This document shows, piece by piece, positions 44,320 through 51,906 of a stretch of 64,000 bases of DNA; positions within the stretch are counted from its first letter, which is position 1, and every line of letters starts with the position of its first letter. The notes below the pieces were generated by a model. It was not told the origin of the DNA, made no database searches, and worked only from the letters and a program-made list of their open reading frames with translations. Location of the stretch: contig NZ_FORV01000008.1 of the NCBI RefSeq assembly GCF_900114095.1, forward strand, positions 124,001 to 188,000. The letters run 5' to 3'. The position numbers were made by a program, and so were the translations under genes. The DNA is from Sphingomonas sp. NFR04 (GTDB lineage: Bacteria > Pseudomonadota > Alphaproteobacteria > Sphingomonadales > Sphingomonadaceae).

Positions 44320-46092
44320 TCAGGGCGTCGCCTCGGGCGCGATCCCGTATTTGGCGACGCGCGCCGCCACGCGCGGCGAAATGGACTTGGCGACCGCGAT
44401 ATCGTGCGTGCCAGCCTCGGCCTGACCCAGGCGCTGCTCGGCAACGCCGCGCAGGTACAGCGACCAGGCCCGACGCGGATTGATCGCCAGCGCGGCGCTG
44501 AAATCCGCGATCGCCCCCGCAAAGTTCCCCTCGCGGAACGCCACCGTTCCCCGACTGTCGAGAAATGCGGCGTTCGCGGGCGCGGCGCGGATGGCGGCAT
44601 CGCAGTCGCTGCGCGCGCGCTTCAGATCGCGATTGGCCAGCGCCAGCGTCCAGCAGCGGCCGTTCTGCGCCTCCGGCCGTGCGGCATCTTCCCGGTGCGA
44701 CGCCATCCACAGATCATATTGCGCCAGCGCCGAATCGAACGCGTCGACCGAGGTGTAGAGATGGGCGATGCGGAGCCGCTGCATGTCCTCGCGCGGCAGC
44801 TGGCCGGCGATCAGATCGAGATCCTCGATCGTGCCCTTGGCGTTGCCGGCGTGCTCGCGCAGCTGCGCGCGGATCAGGCGGGTGCGGGTGTCGTCGCCGT
44901 CCAGTGCCAGCGACGCATCCAGATCGTCCATGGCGAGGATCGGCCGGTTCTCCGCCAGATAGGCAAGCGCGCGCTGGCGCAGATAGCGCGGCTCCTTCGG
45001 CGCGAGCGTCACCGCCTGCGAATAGGCCTCGACCGCCGCGGGCAGGTTGCGCTGCGTCTGGAACATGGCGCCGCGGCGCGCATAGCCTTCGGCATCGAGC
45101 TTCTCGGCGGCGTCCGGGGCGCCCTGGGTGGTGAAGCCGCTGGCCGTGTCGATCCGAGCCGTCGCGTCGAACAGCCGCCCGCCGGTATAGGTGAAGTAGA
45201 TCCGGTGCTGCACGTTCGACACGTAGAGCCGGTGCGAGATGAAATAGTCGGCGCCGAGCAGCATCTCGGTATCCTGGTCGCCCAGATCGGTGATGCGCAG
45301 CCGCACATTGTGCAGTTCCTCATTGCCGATCTTGAGCAGCTTGAACGGGGCGATCCAGCCCTGCTGGACATGCTTGCCGATGCCGGTGGACCAGCCGGCC
45401 TCCTCGACCCCCGGATCGCCGGGCTTCACGCCTGCACGCGCCGCCGCGCGCAGGGAGACGACCGTCTGCGCCGCGCCGGTATCGAACATCGCCCGGATCT
45501 TGGCGCCGTCCAGCTCGACGGTGCCGACCGTGTGGTTGCGCGCCTCCTCCTTCGACTGGATCGGAATCTCGAAAAAGGGCTTGCCTGCGGTCCAATAGGC
45601 GAAGGCGGCGTTGCCGCAATTCTTCGGCCGGAACAGCCGCACGGCGCCGCCCGGCAGATCATATTCGATGTCCGCAAGGCCCAGCACGTTCTGGCCGAGC
45701 AGACCGGTCTCGCCGATGTCCGATCCGCCGACCAGGAACTCCACATGCGGGATGTCCGCGCTCGCCAGCCCGAAATGCGCGACCGTGGCGATGCCCGCGT
45801 CCGCGCGTCCGCCGACGCCGCGCAGATAGAAGCCGGACGGCGCGGCCGTCACCGAAAGCCCCATCGCCTTGGCGACCGGGGCGGAGATCAGGCTGTAGAA
45901 GGCGCCGCTATCGAGCAGGAAAGGGGCGGGCTTGCCGTTGATCGTGGTCTCGACGATCGGCTGCAGCCCCTTCATCGTGACGTGCAGCTCGGCGATCTGC
46001 CCGACCTGGCAGTTTGCGGCCAGCGCCGGTGCCGCGTGGAGGGATGCCAGCAGCGCGAGTAGCGCCCGTTGCCTGCACCGAAGCCCGATCAT
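44320..46092 (-). CDS. Exported two-lobed retropepsin-like aspartic protease with TPR domain
   Basis: 590 residues from the ATG at 46092, preceded by an AGGGGG site. A signal peptide ends near AALAAN (26). Two aspartic-protease half-domains follow: the first with FLLDSGAFYS (D61), the second with AMFDTGAAQT (D204). Both keep the D-S/T-G triad. TPR-like helices fill about 335-570. The two-lobed single-chain layout resembles pepsins; bacterial relatives are usually single-lobed dimers. Function unknown; the TPR half suggests protein binding. Confidence 0.82.
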   Translation of the reverse strand: MIGLRCRQRALLALLASLHAAPALAANCQVGQIAELHVTMKGLQPIVETTINGKPAPFLLDSGAFYSLISAPVAKAMGLSVTAAPSGFYLRGVGGRADAGIATVAHFGLASADIPHVEFLVGGSDIGETGLLGQNVLGLADIEYDLPGGAVRLFRPKNCGNAAFAYWTAGKPFFEIPIQSKEEARNHTVGTVELDGAKIRAMFDTGAAQTVVSLRAAARAGVKPGDPGVEEAGWSTGIGKHVQQGWIAPFKLLKIGNEELHNVRLRITDLGDQDTEMLLGADYFISHRLYVSNVQHRIYFTYTGGRLFDATARIDTASGFTTQGAPDAAEKLDAEGYARRGAMFQTQRNLPAAVEAYSQAVTLAPKEPRYLRQRALAYLAENRPILAMDDLDASLALDGDDTRTRLIRAQLREHAGNAKGTIEDLDLIAGQLPREDMQRLRIAHLYTSVDAFDSALAQYDLWMASHREDAARPEAQNGRCWTLALANRDLKRARSDCDAAIRAAPANAAFLDSRGTVAFREGNFAGAIADFSAALAINPRRAWSLYLRGVAEQRLGQAEAGTHDIAVAKSISPRVAARVAKYGIAPEATP

Positions 46093-46190
46093 CGCCACCC
46101 CCTCGTTCCTGCGCCACCGATCCTAGGACCGGTCCTCACAGGAAACCATGGTAAAGCAGCAGGATGACGCGAGCCTTACGCGCCGTGTGC

Positions 46191-46210
46191 CTCCCCGGCG
46201 GACCGGGGAG
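46191..46210 (-). terminator. Hairpin after xylC
   Basis: CTCCCCGG and CCGGGGAG form a perfect eight-pair stem with a 4-base loop, 10 bp past the xylC stop on the minus strand. No clear T-run. Confidence 0.55.
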
Positions 46211-46219
46211 GGCGGGCGT

Positions 46220-47113
46220 TCAGGCGCCGACGCGGATCATCGGGGCGGGCTGGCCCGCCACCGTCACGCGGAAGCTGAACAGGTCCCCCGAGGTCGGCCG
46301 TGCGGCCTTGTACTCGGCGGAGAGGTGCTTGTTGGCGGTGGTGGCGTAGACCGTCTTGAGGTCCGGACCGCCGAACGCGATCTTGGTGATCGCATCGACC
46401 GGGAAGCGCACCGTCTCGACCAGCTCGCCCGCCGGCGAGTAGCGGCGCACCGCAGAGCCGGCGTAGAGGCTCACCCACACATAGCCTTCGCTGTCGACAC
46501 ACGGGCCGTCCGGGAAGCCTTCGCCCTCGGCGATGCGGACGAATTCGCGGGGATTCGCCAGCGTGCCGTCTGCGGCGATGTCGCAGGCATGGATCACCTG
46601 GCCCAGCGTATCGACATGGTAGAGCGTCTTGCCGTCGGGCGAGACCGCCGGGCCGTTGGTGATCGAAACCTTCGGGGTCGACGCGACGCAGGTTCCGTCG
46701 GCCGCGAGGCGGTAGATCGTGCCGCTGGCGTCGCTCTCGCCGTCATCCATCGTGCCGAACCACAGGCGACCTTCGGTATCGACGGTGCCGTCGTTCAGGC
46801 GGTTGCCGGGCAGGCCGGGCTCGGGATCGACGAGCGGGGTGAAACTGCCGTCGGCGGGGTCGAACCGGGCGAGGCCGGTCTGCAGCCCCGCGACGAAGCC
46901 GCCACTGGCGCAAGGGAGGGCAAAGCCCACCTGCGCCGGCGCATCCCAGCTCTTCTTGTCGCCGGTGGCGGGATCATAGCGGTGGATCTTGTGGCTCTTG
47001 ATGTCGACGAACCACAGCGCCGCGTCGCGCTCCACCCAGACGGGGCCTTCGAGAAGCGGGGCACCGAGCCCCCACACGCTCTCCGGCGCCGATACCACCA
47101 CCTTGTCGGTCAT
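46220..47113 (-). CDS. xylC: Xylonolactonase (SMP-30/gluconolactonase family)
   Basis: 297 residues from the ATG at 47113, preceded by GGAG at six bases and directly after the xylB stop. A six-bladed SMP-30 beta-propeller with the NGPAVSPDGKTLYHVD stretch and a DGPCVDSEGYVWVS motif carrying metal-site Asp residues. It opens D-xylono-1,4-lactone to xylonate, step two of the oxidative xylose pathway. Gene order xylX-xylB-xylC matches Caulobacter except that xylA is missing. Confidence 0.9.
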   Translation of the reverse strand: MTDKVVVSAPESVWGLGAPLLEGPVWVERDAALWFVDIKSHKIHRYDPATGDKKSWDAPAQVGFALPCASGGFVAGLQTGLARFDPADGSFTPLVDPEPGLPGNRLNDGTVDTEGRLWFGTMDDGESDASGTIYRLAADGTCVASTPKVSITNGPAVSPDGKTLYHVDTLGQVIHACDIAADGTLANPREFVRIAEGEGFPDGPCVDSEGYVWVSLYAGSAVRRYSPAGELVETVRFPVDAITKIAFGGPDLKTVYATTANKHLSAEYKAARPTSGDLFSFRVTVAGQPAPMIRVGA

Positions 47114-47114
47114 C

Positions 47115-47912
47115 TTATCTCCAGCCTGCATCCACGAAGAATTCGTGGCTCGTTATCAGGCGTGCATCGTCGGATGCAAGGAACAGTGCCAGCGCGGCGA
47201 TGTCGTCGGGCACGAGGCGGCCGGGCAGGCACTGCGCCTTGACGATCTCGGCCTCGCCCTCGGGCGTGTACCACTTCATCTGGCGCGGCGTCTTGACGTT
47301 GCCGGGAACGATGCAGACCGAGCGGATGCCGTCCGGGCCGAGCTCACGCGCCAGGCTGCGGGTGAGGCCCTCGATCGCGGCCTTGGCGGTCTGGTAGAGC
47401 GTCAGCTCCTCCAGCGCGAGGTGCCAGGAGATCGAGCCGAGATTGATGATCACGCCGGCGCGCTTCGCCTTCATCGCCGGGATCACCGCCTGCGCCATGA
47501 AGAACTGGTGGCGCAGGTTCACGTTCATGCGGTTGTCCCAATACTCCGGGGTCACCTGCTCGATCGTGTGGCGGTCGTCGTTCGCGGCGTTGTTGAGCAG
47601 CACGTCGAAGCCGCCCTCGGCATCGATCAGCGCCTGCACCTGCGCCTGCGCGGCGCGGATGTCGGTGAGGTCGACCTTATAGAAACGCGGCGCGATCGCA
47701 GCGCCCGACAGGCTGGCGACCAGCGCCTTCGAATCGTCTTCGGCGATGTCGAAAAAGGTCACGTCCGCGCCCTGGCGGACGAACCCCTCGACCAGCCCGG
47801 CGCCGATCCCCGAGCCACCGCCGGTAATCAGGATGCGCTTGCCCTTCAGGCTCGGATAGACGGCACGCTCAGCGGCCGGGATCGGGCCCTGCTGGAGATC
47901 GGCTTGCGACAT
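47115..47912 (-). CDS. xylB: D-xylose 1-dehydrogenase (SDR family)
   Basis: 265 residues from the ATG at 47912 with AAGGG five bases upstream. A short-chain dehydrogenase with nucleotide-binding TGGGSGIG (30-37), NNAANDDRH, and the active-site SISW...YQTAK pattern; the C-terminus VDAGWR agrees with Caulobacter XylB. It oxidises D-xylose with NAD+ to xylonolactone. Nine bp follow the xylX stop, consistent with an operon. Confidence 0.92.
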   Translation of the reverse strand: MSQADLQQGPIPAAERAVYPSLKGKRILITGGGSGIGAGLVEGFVRQGADVTFFDIAEDDSKALVASLSGAAIAPRFYKVDLTDIRAAQAQVQALIDAEGGFDVLLNNAANDDRHTIEQVTPEYWDNRMNVNLRHQFFMAQAVIPAMKAKRAGVIINLGSISWHLALEELTLYQTAKAAIEGLTRSLARELGPDGIRSVCIVPGNVKTPRQMKWYTPEGEAEIVKAQCLPGRLVPDDIAALALFLASDDARLITSHEFFVDAGWR

Positions 47913-47920
47913 GGACACCC

Positions 47921-49051
47921 TTATGCGTTGGAGAGAAGGCCGCGCGCGGCGAGGTTGCGCATCAGATCGCGGATGCCGAACGTCCAGGGCGCGGCGGCCT
48001 TGGAGGTGGTGACGCGGTTGACGAGCGTGCCGAGCTTCGGCGTCGAGATGCGGACGACGTCACCCGGCTTGTGGGTGAAGCCGCGGCCGGGATGGTCGCG
48101 ATCCTGCACCGGCGCGAACAGTGTGCCGAGGAACAGCGCGAAGCCGTCCGGATACTGGTGCTCGCTCAGCGTCTGGCGGACCAGCTCGGTGGGATCGCGG
48201 CTGATCTCGCTCATCTTGTTGGTGCCCGAGAGGCGATAGCCCTCCGGCCCGTCGATGGTGAGGTCGACCACGGCGCTGCGCACGTCGTCCATGGTGAAGC
48301 TGTCGTCGAACAGGCGGATGAACGGCCCAATCGACGTCGAGGCGTTGTTGTCCTTCGCCTTGCCGAGCAGCAGCGCGCTGCGGCCCTCGAAGTCGCGCAG
48401 GTTGACGTCGTTGCCGAGCGCGGCGCCCTTGATCGCGCCGTTGCGGTCGACGACCAGCACGACTTCCGGCTCGGGGTTGTTCCAGTCGCTGTCCGAGCGG
48501 ATGCCGATCTCGGCGCCCCAGCCCATCGCCGACAGCACCGGCGCCTTGGTGAACACTTCCGCATCCGGCCCAATCGCGACTTCGAGATACTGCGACCACA
48601 TGCCGGCGTCGATCAGCGCGGCCTTGAGGCTGGCGGCCTCGGGCGTGCCGGGGACGACCGAGCGGATGCCCGAGCCGACCTTGGCTTCGAGGTCGCCGCG
48701 GATCTCGGCCGCCTTGGCAGAATCGCCGCGGGCGCGCTCCTCGATCACGCGCTCCAGCGCCGAGACCGCGAAGGTGACGCCGCAGGCCTTCACGCACTGC
48801 AGGTCCACGGGCGCGAGGATCGCCGGCGCCGACTCGGTGCCGAGCGCGTCGACGCTGCACAGCACCTCGCCGCTCAGCGTGGCGATGTCGTCGCGCTCCA
48901 GCAGGTCGGCGACGGTGGGCGCGGTGGCCGACACGTCGATCACCTGGCCGTCGCGGAGGATCACGGGGCTGGGGCCGGCAGCGGTCTGCACGCGACCGAC
49001 CAGAATCGCCTGCGCATGATCGGCAGGCAGCATGTCTCTAAGCGCTTCCAA
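47921..49051 (-). CDS. xylX: 2-keto-3-deoxy-D-xylonate dehydratase (FAH family)
   Basis: 376 residues from a TTG at 49051 that follows GAGAGG by four bases; an ATG at 49033 is the alternative. The frame is open to 49114, but the operator at 49081-49094 would then be coding. The FAH-type fold shows YLEVAIGPDAEVFTK, GLGDDVN-type metal-site patterns (ALGNDVNLRD) and a GTNKMSEISRD stretch. It converts 2-keto-3-deoxyxylonate to alpha-ketoglutarate semialdehyde. First gene of xylX-B-C. Confidence 0.88.
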   Translation of the reverse strand: MEALRDMLPADHAQAILVGRVQTAAGPSPVILRDGQVIDVSATAPTVADLLERDDIATLSGEVLCSVDALGTESAPAILAPVDLQCVKACGVTFAVSALERVIEERARGDSAKAAEIRGDLEAKVGSGIRSVVPGTPEAASLKAALIDAGMWSQYLEVAIGPDAEVFTKAPVLSAMGWGAEIGIRSDSDWNNPEPEVVLVVDRNGAIKGAALGNDVNLRDFEGRSALLLGKAKDNNASTSIGPFIRLFDDSFTMDDVRSAVVDLTIDGPEGYRLSGTNKMSEISRDPTELVRQTLSEHQYPDGFALFLGTLFAPVQDRDHPGRGFTHKPGDVVRISTPKLGTLVNRVTTSKAAAPWTFGIRDLMRNLAARGLLSNA

Positions 49052-49080
49052 GGGACCTCTCACCAACTCGTTTCGGATTG

Positions 49081-49121
49081 TGATAGCGCTACCATTGGCG
49101 CTCCGGCAAAGCAAATGTCAA
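49081..49121 (-). promoter_or_regulatory. Promoter and LacI-type operator of xylXBC
   Basis: TGATAGCGCTACCA (49081-49094) lies about 30 bp before the xylX start. On the minus strand TTGACA (49121-49116) is a good -35, and the operator overlaps the -10 to +1 zone. The site closely fits the operator remembered for Caulobacter XylR (TGTTAGCGCTACCA). Confidence 0.78.
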
Positions 49122-49149
49122 GCCGGGCATAGCCGGGTTCAGCGCGGTT

Positions 49150-49806
49150 TCAAATATAAGATAAAATTTCGCCGACGATCGCCTCGGGCGCCCGCATCGC
49201 GCCATCCTCGCTGGCGCGGACGACCTTCCACGGGCCGAGCAGGTCAGCCGCGACGATCGCCTCGTAATTGCCGCGCACGCGCTGCTGGAGCGCGATGTCC
49301 GCCTCATATTCGTCGAAGCTGCGGTCGGTATAGCTGCGCTGTGCCTTTTGCAGGATGAGTTCGCGGGCAAGATCCCAAGGCGTGTCGAGATAGATCGAGA
49401 GGCGCGGGCGGGGCAGGGCGAACTGCCCGGTCTCGAGCGCGAGGATCCAGTCCATCAGCGCGCGGCCTCCGTCGCCGCCCAGCTTGGCGCCCTGATAGGC
49501 CATGTTCGAGGCGATGTAGCGATCGAGCACGACCACGTCGTGCGTGGCCTGCGCCTCGAGCAGCGCGTCGCGCCACTCGAACCGATCGAGCGCGTAGAGC
49601 ACGGCGGCAGCATGCGGGGTGACGGGGACGGGGAGTTCGCCGGCGAGCATCTTGCCGATCGTCACGCCCGCGACGGTCTCGCCATAGCGCGGGAAGCCGA
49701 GCACGGTGGCGGTGCGGCCCGATGCCTGCAGTGCCGCGCACAGCCCGCGCGAGGCAGTGTTCTTGCCGACGCCGTCGGCGCCCTCGATTGCGATGAGTTC
49801 ACCCAT
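49150..49806 (-). CDS. tmk: Thymidylate kinase-like protein
   Basis: A 218-residue nucleoside monophosphate kinase with P-loop GADGVGKNT, the DRYIASNMAYQG motif typical of dTMP kinases and a lid region rich in Arg/Tyr (KAQRSYTDRSFDEYE). Most Tmk proteins have GKS/T-T in the P-loop; here an Asn occupies one position. A second, housekeeping tmk may exist elsewhere. It lies upstream of the xylose operon but has its own context; no ribosome site stands out. Confidence 0.8.
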   Translation of the reverse strand: MGELIAIEGADGVGKNTASRGLCAALQASGRTATVLGFPRYGETVAGVTIGKMLAGELPVPVTPHAAAVLYALDRFEWRDALLEAQATHDVVVLDRYIASNMAYQGAKLGGDGGRALMDWILALETGQFALPRPRLSIYLDTPWDLARELILQKAQRSYTDRSFDEYEADIALQQRVRGNYEAIVAADLLGPWKVVRASEDGAMRAPEAIVGEILSYI

Positions 49807-49890
49807 AAGGGCGCCATAGCATGCTGCGGCAGGTTGTCATCAAGACTCCCCGGACGGTCGGCGGGAAGAGGGCGCCGCGGCACAACGATC

Positions 49891-49985
49891 GTCATTCCCG
49901 CGAAGGCGGGAATCCATTTGCCAGGCCGCTTAGGGCAGGAACCGCAGCTTCAGCGCCAATGGATCCCCGCCTTCGCGGGGATGAC
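49891..49985. repeat. ~95-bp double-hairpin repeat (class I), copy 4
   Basis: Left hairpin GTCATTCCCGC-GAA-GGCGGGAATCCA, right TGGATCCCCGC-CTTC-GCGGGGATGAC. The spacer contains GAACCGCAGCTTCAGCGCC. It lies between tmk and an unknown gene. Confidence 0.9.
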
Positions 49986-50037
49986 GGCAGTGTGTGATGG
50001 CCGGCTTCCAACTGCGAACGCTGGAGCGATCAGATCC

Positions 50038-50514
50038 TCAATGAAACGACGCGGTCTCCGGCGGTGCGCACAACAGTGCGCAGGGGCCTTCGCCGTCGAG
50101 CGGGAGGATCGCGGTGAGCGCGCCCTGTCCCCCGGCATGGTGCATCAGCCAACCGGGCTCGGCCACGGCGGGACGCTCGGGCGAGAAGGCGACACCGATT
50201 CCGTCGGTGATCACGCCCAGCCGGCGGGGCGGGGTGGGCCAGCGGCCGGAAAGATAGGTGATGCAGGCAGCGGCCGCGTCTTGCAGCGCGCCCTCGTCGC
50301 TGTCCTCGGGGCAGAAGCCCTCGGGGGTGGCGTCGATCTCGGCGACCAGGCGGAAATCGTCGCCCCGCCACCAGATCATCCGCAGCGATCCGTCGGTTTC
50401 CTGCTGCAGACCCAGAAAAAGCCGACCGCCGGCCGGGAGCAACGGTTGCGCACAGCGCACCATTTCCTCGGCCAGTTCGGTCAGCTTGTAGTTCGACCGG
50501 GGTAGCATCTGCAT
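50038..50514 (-). CDS. Hypothetical protein near the flagellar cluster
   Basis: 158 residues from the ATG at 50514, preceded by GAGG at five bases; an ATG at 50550 adds twelve residues but has no site. No signal peptide or membrane helix. It is mildly acidic, with a Trp pair (MIWWRGDD) and an LPLDGEG motif. I do not recognise the family. It is followed by copy 4 of the class I repeat and lies downstream of the atypical sigma factor on the same strand. Confidence 0.55.
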   Translation of the reverse strand: MQMLPRSNYKLTELAEEMVRCAQPLLPAGGRLFLGLQQETDGSLRMIWWRGDDFRLVAEIDATPEGFCPEDSDEGALQDAAAACITYLSGRWPTPPRRLGVITDGIGVAFSPERPAVAEPGWLMHHAGGQGALTAILPLDGEGPCALLCAPPETASFH

Positions 50515-50611
50515 CGCACCTCGGCCGATCGTCTGGGAGTTTCGGGGCATCGGGTTGTTCCGAAGGAAAGGTTACCCTTCCCTTATAGAACGCTTTTGCC
50601 CCGATCGGGTA

Positions 50612-51667
50612 TCAATGCAGCGCAGCGCGGTTCGCAAGCGGCGCGGCGGCGATCGCAATCGCTTCCACGGTCTCGCGGTTCGCCTCGGCGGCAACCACCA
50701 TGTCGATGCTCGCGGCGTCGATCGCGACGACGCTGGAGAGCAGGTTGTGCGGCTGGCTGGCGTCCGGCAGGATCGGCGTGGCGGTGCGGGCAGCGGCCGG
50801 CTGGCGGCGCTTGGCGGTGGCGGGCTCGCCATATTCGGCCATCACCGAGAAGCGCGGATCGGCAGCGGCGATCTCGGCGATCACCTTGGCGGCGCGCTTG
50901 GTGATCTGGCGGACACGCTCCTTGGTCACGCCGGTTTCCATTGACAGGTCGTCGAGCGTGGCGGTCTGGAACACGCGGCGGGCGACGATCTCGCGGTCGC
51001 GCTCCAGCTTGGCTTCAAGCTTCTCGAGCTCGGCGGGATCGATGCCGTGAGTGGCGGTGCGGAGACGCGGGCCTTCGCGGCGCAGCGCTGCCTCTTCCCG
51101 CTTCGGGCGGGGACGACGGCGGAGCTGTTCGATGCCCACCTTGCGGAGGTGATCGACATAGGCCTCGATCAGCGAGGAGATCGCGCCATCGGCGAGATAG
51201 TCCGACGCGGCGCTCTCGGTGCGCTCCAGGGCGTCCTCGTCCTCGATCATCGCTTCGGGCGACATTTCGTCGCCATCGGCGGAGCTGACCATCGCGCTGA
51301 GCGAAACGGTGGTGGCTTCGACCTTCTTCGCCGAGGGGCGCTGGTCGGTCATCAGGCGGAAGCGCAGGCTCTGCAGCTCGCCGCGGATCTGCCAGTTGAC
51401 GAAGGTGGTGAACTGGGCCTTTTCCGGCTCATAGGCCTGGATGGCGCGGTGCACGGCAATGGCGCAGCACTGCTCGGCGTCGTCCCAGTGGGCGGTCAGG
51501 CCGTACTGGCGGATGAAGTGACGGATGCGGGGAGCGATCAGCTTCAGGATGCGGGCAAAGGCGCGATCGATTTCAGCGCGCTGACGGTTGGTCTGCTTGC
51601 CGTCCTTGGGCGCGTTCTCGATGACGGTTTGGACTGCGGCCTCGAGAGCGATCGTGATCTTCGACAT
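50612..51667 (-). CDS. Atypical sigma-70-family RNA polymerase sigma factor
   Basis: 351 residues. A region-2-like segment (about 35-105, including DDAEQCCAIAVHRAIQAYEP and TFVNWQIRGEL) is followed by a long charged linker. A region-4-like helix-turn-helix with TLDDLSMETGVTKERVRQIT follows near 230-255, and then a C-terminal tail of about 80 residues. FliA-type flagellar sigmas are near 240 residues. A CAGGGGAAT site precedes the ATG. Its place beside fliI-fliJ suggests a flagellar role, not proved; region 3 is not recognisable. Confidence 0.75.
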   Translation of the reverse strand: MSKITIALEAAVQTVIENAPKDGKQTNRQRAEIDRAFARILKLIAPRIRHFIRQYGLTAHWDDAEQCCAIAVHRAIQAYEPEKAQFTTFVNWQIRGELQSLRFRLMTDQRPSAKKVEATTVSLSAMVSSADGDEMSPEAMIEDEDALERTESAASDYLADGAISSLIEAYVDHLRKVGIEQLRRRPRPKREEAALRREGPRLRTATHGIDPAELEKLEAKLERDREIVARRVFQTATLDDLSMETGVTKERVRQITKRAAKVIAEIAAADPRFSVMAEYGEPATAKRRQPAAARTATPILPDASQPHNLLSSVVAIDAASIDMVVAAEANRETVEAIAIAAAPLANRAALH

Positions 51668-51880
51668 CTGTATTCCCCTGGTTCAGCGCCGGTCCGATCG
51701 TTTCGGCGCCGTCGACAGGAGACACATTTCGTCTGAAACCTTTAAAGGAGTGCTAATCGGGGACTTAGGTAGTTTTCCGCAAACGCACTCCCAAGCTTTA
51801 TAGCAACGCCGATTCGCTTGGCGACCTAAGTGCCTGAAAAAATGATGGTTAACCGCTGTTTAGCGGAGCCGCTAACGCAC
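51668..51880. promoter_or_regulatory. AT-richer intergenic region upstream of the sigma gene
   Basis: About 210 bp without a gene and richer in A/T than the surroundings, so it probably holds the sigma-gene promoter. A hairpin CCGCT-GTTT-AGCGG lies at 51853-51866. I could not identify a confident -35/-10 pair. Confidence 0.4.
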
Positions 51881-51906
51881 GAAAAAACGGCCTAAATGGC
51901 GGTTTT
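51881..51906 (-). terminator. Terminator of the flbT-fliI-fliJ-transglycosylase operon
   Basis: On the minus strand AACCGCC and GGCCGTT pair (6 of 7) around ATTTA, followed by TTTTC. It overlaps the transglycosylase stop codon. Confidence 0.6.

Noticed and set aside
8377..49985. CRISPR array suspicion from the repeated short palindromes
   Set aside because: The four copies are tens of kb apart, single rather than tandem, and lack unique spacers, so they are dispersed hairpin elements.
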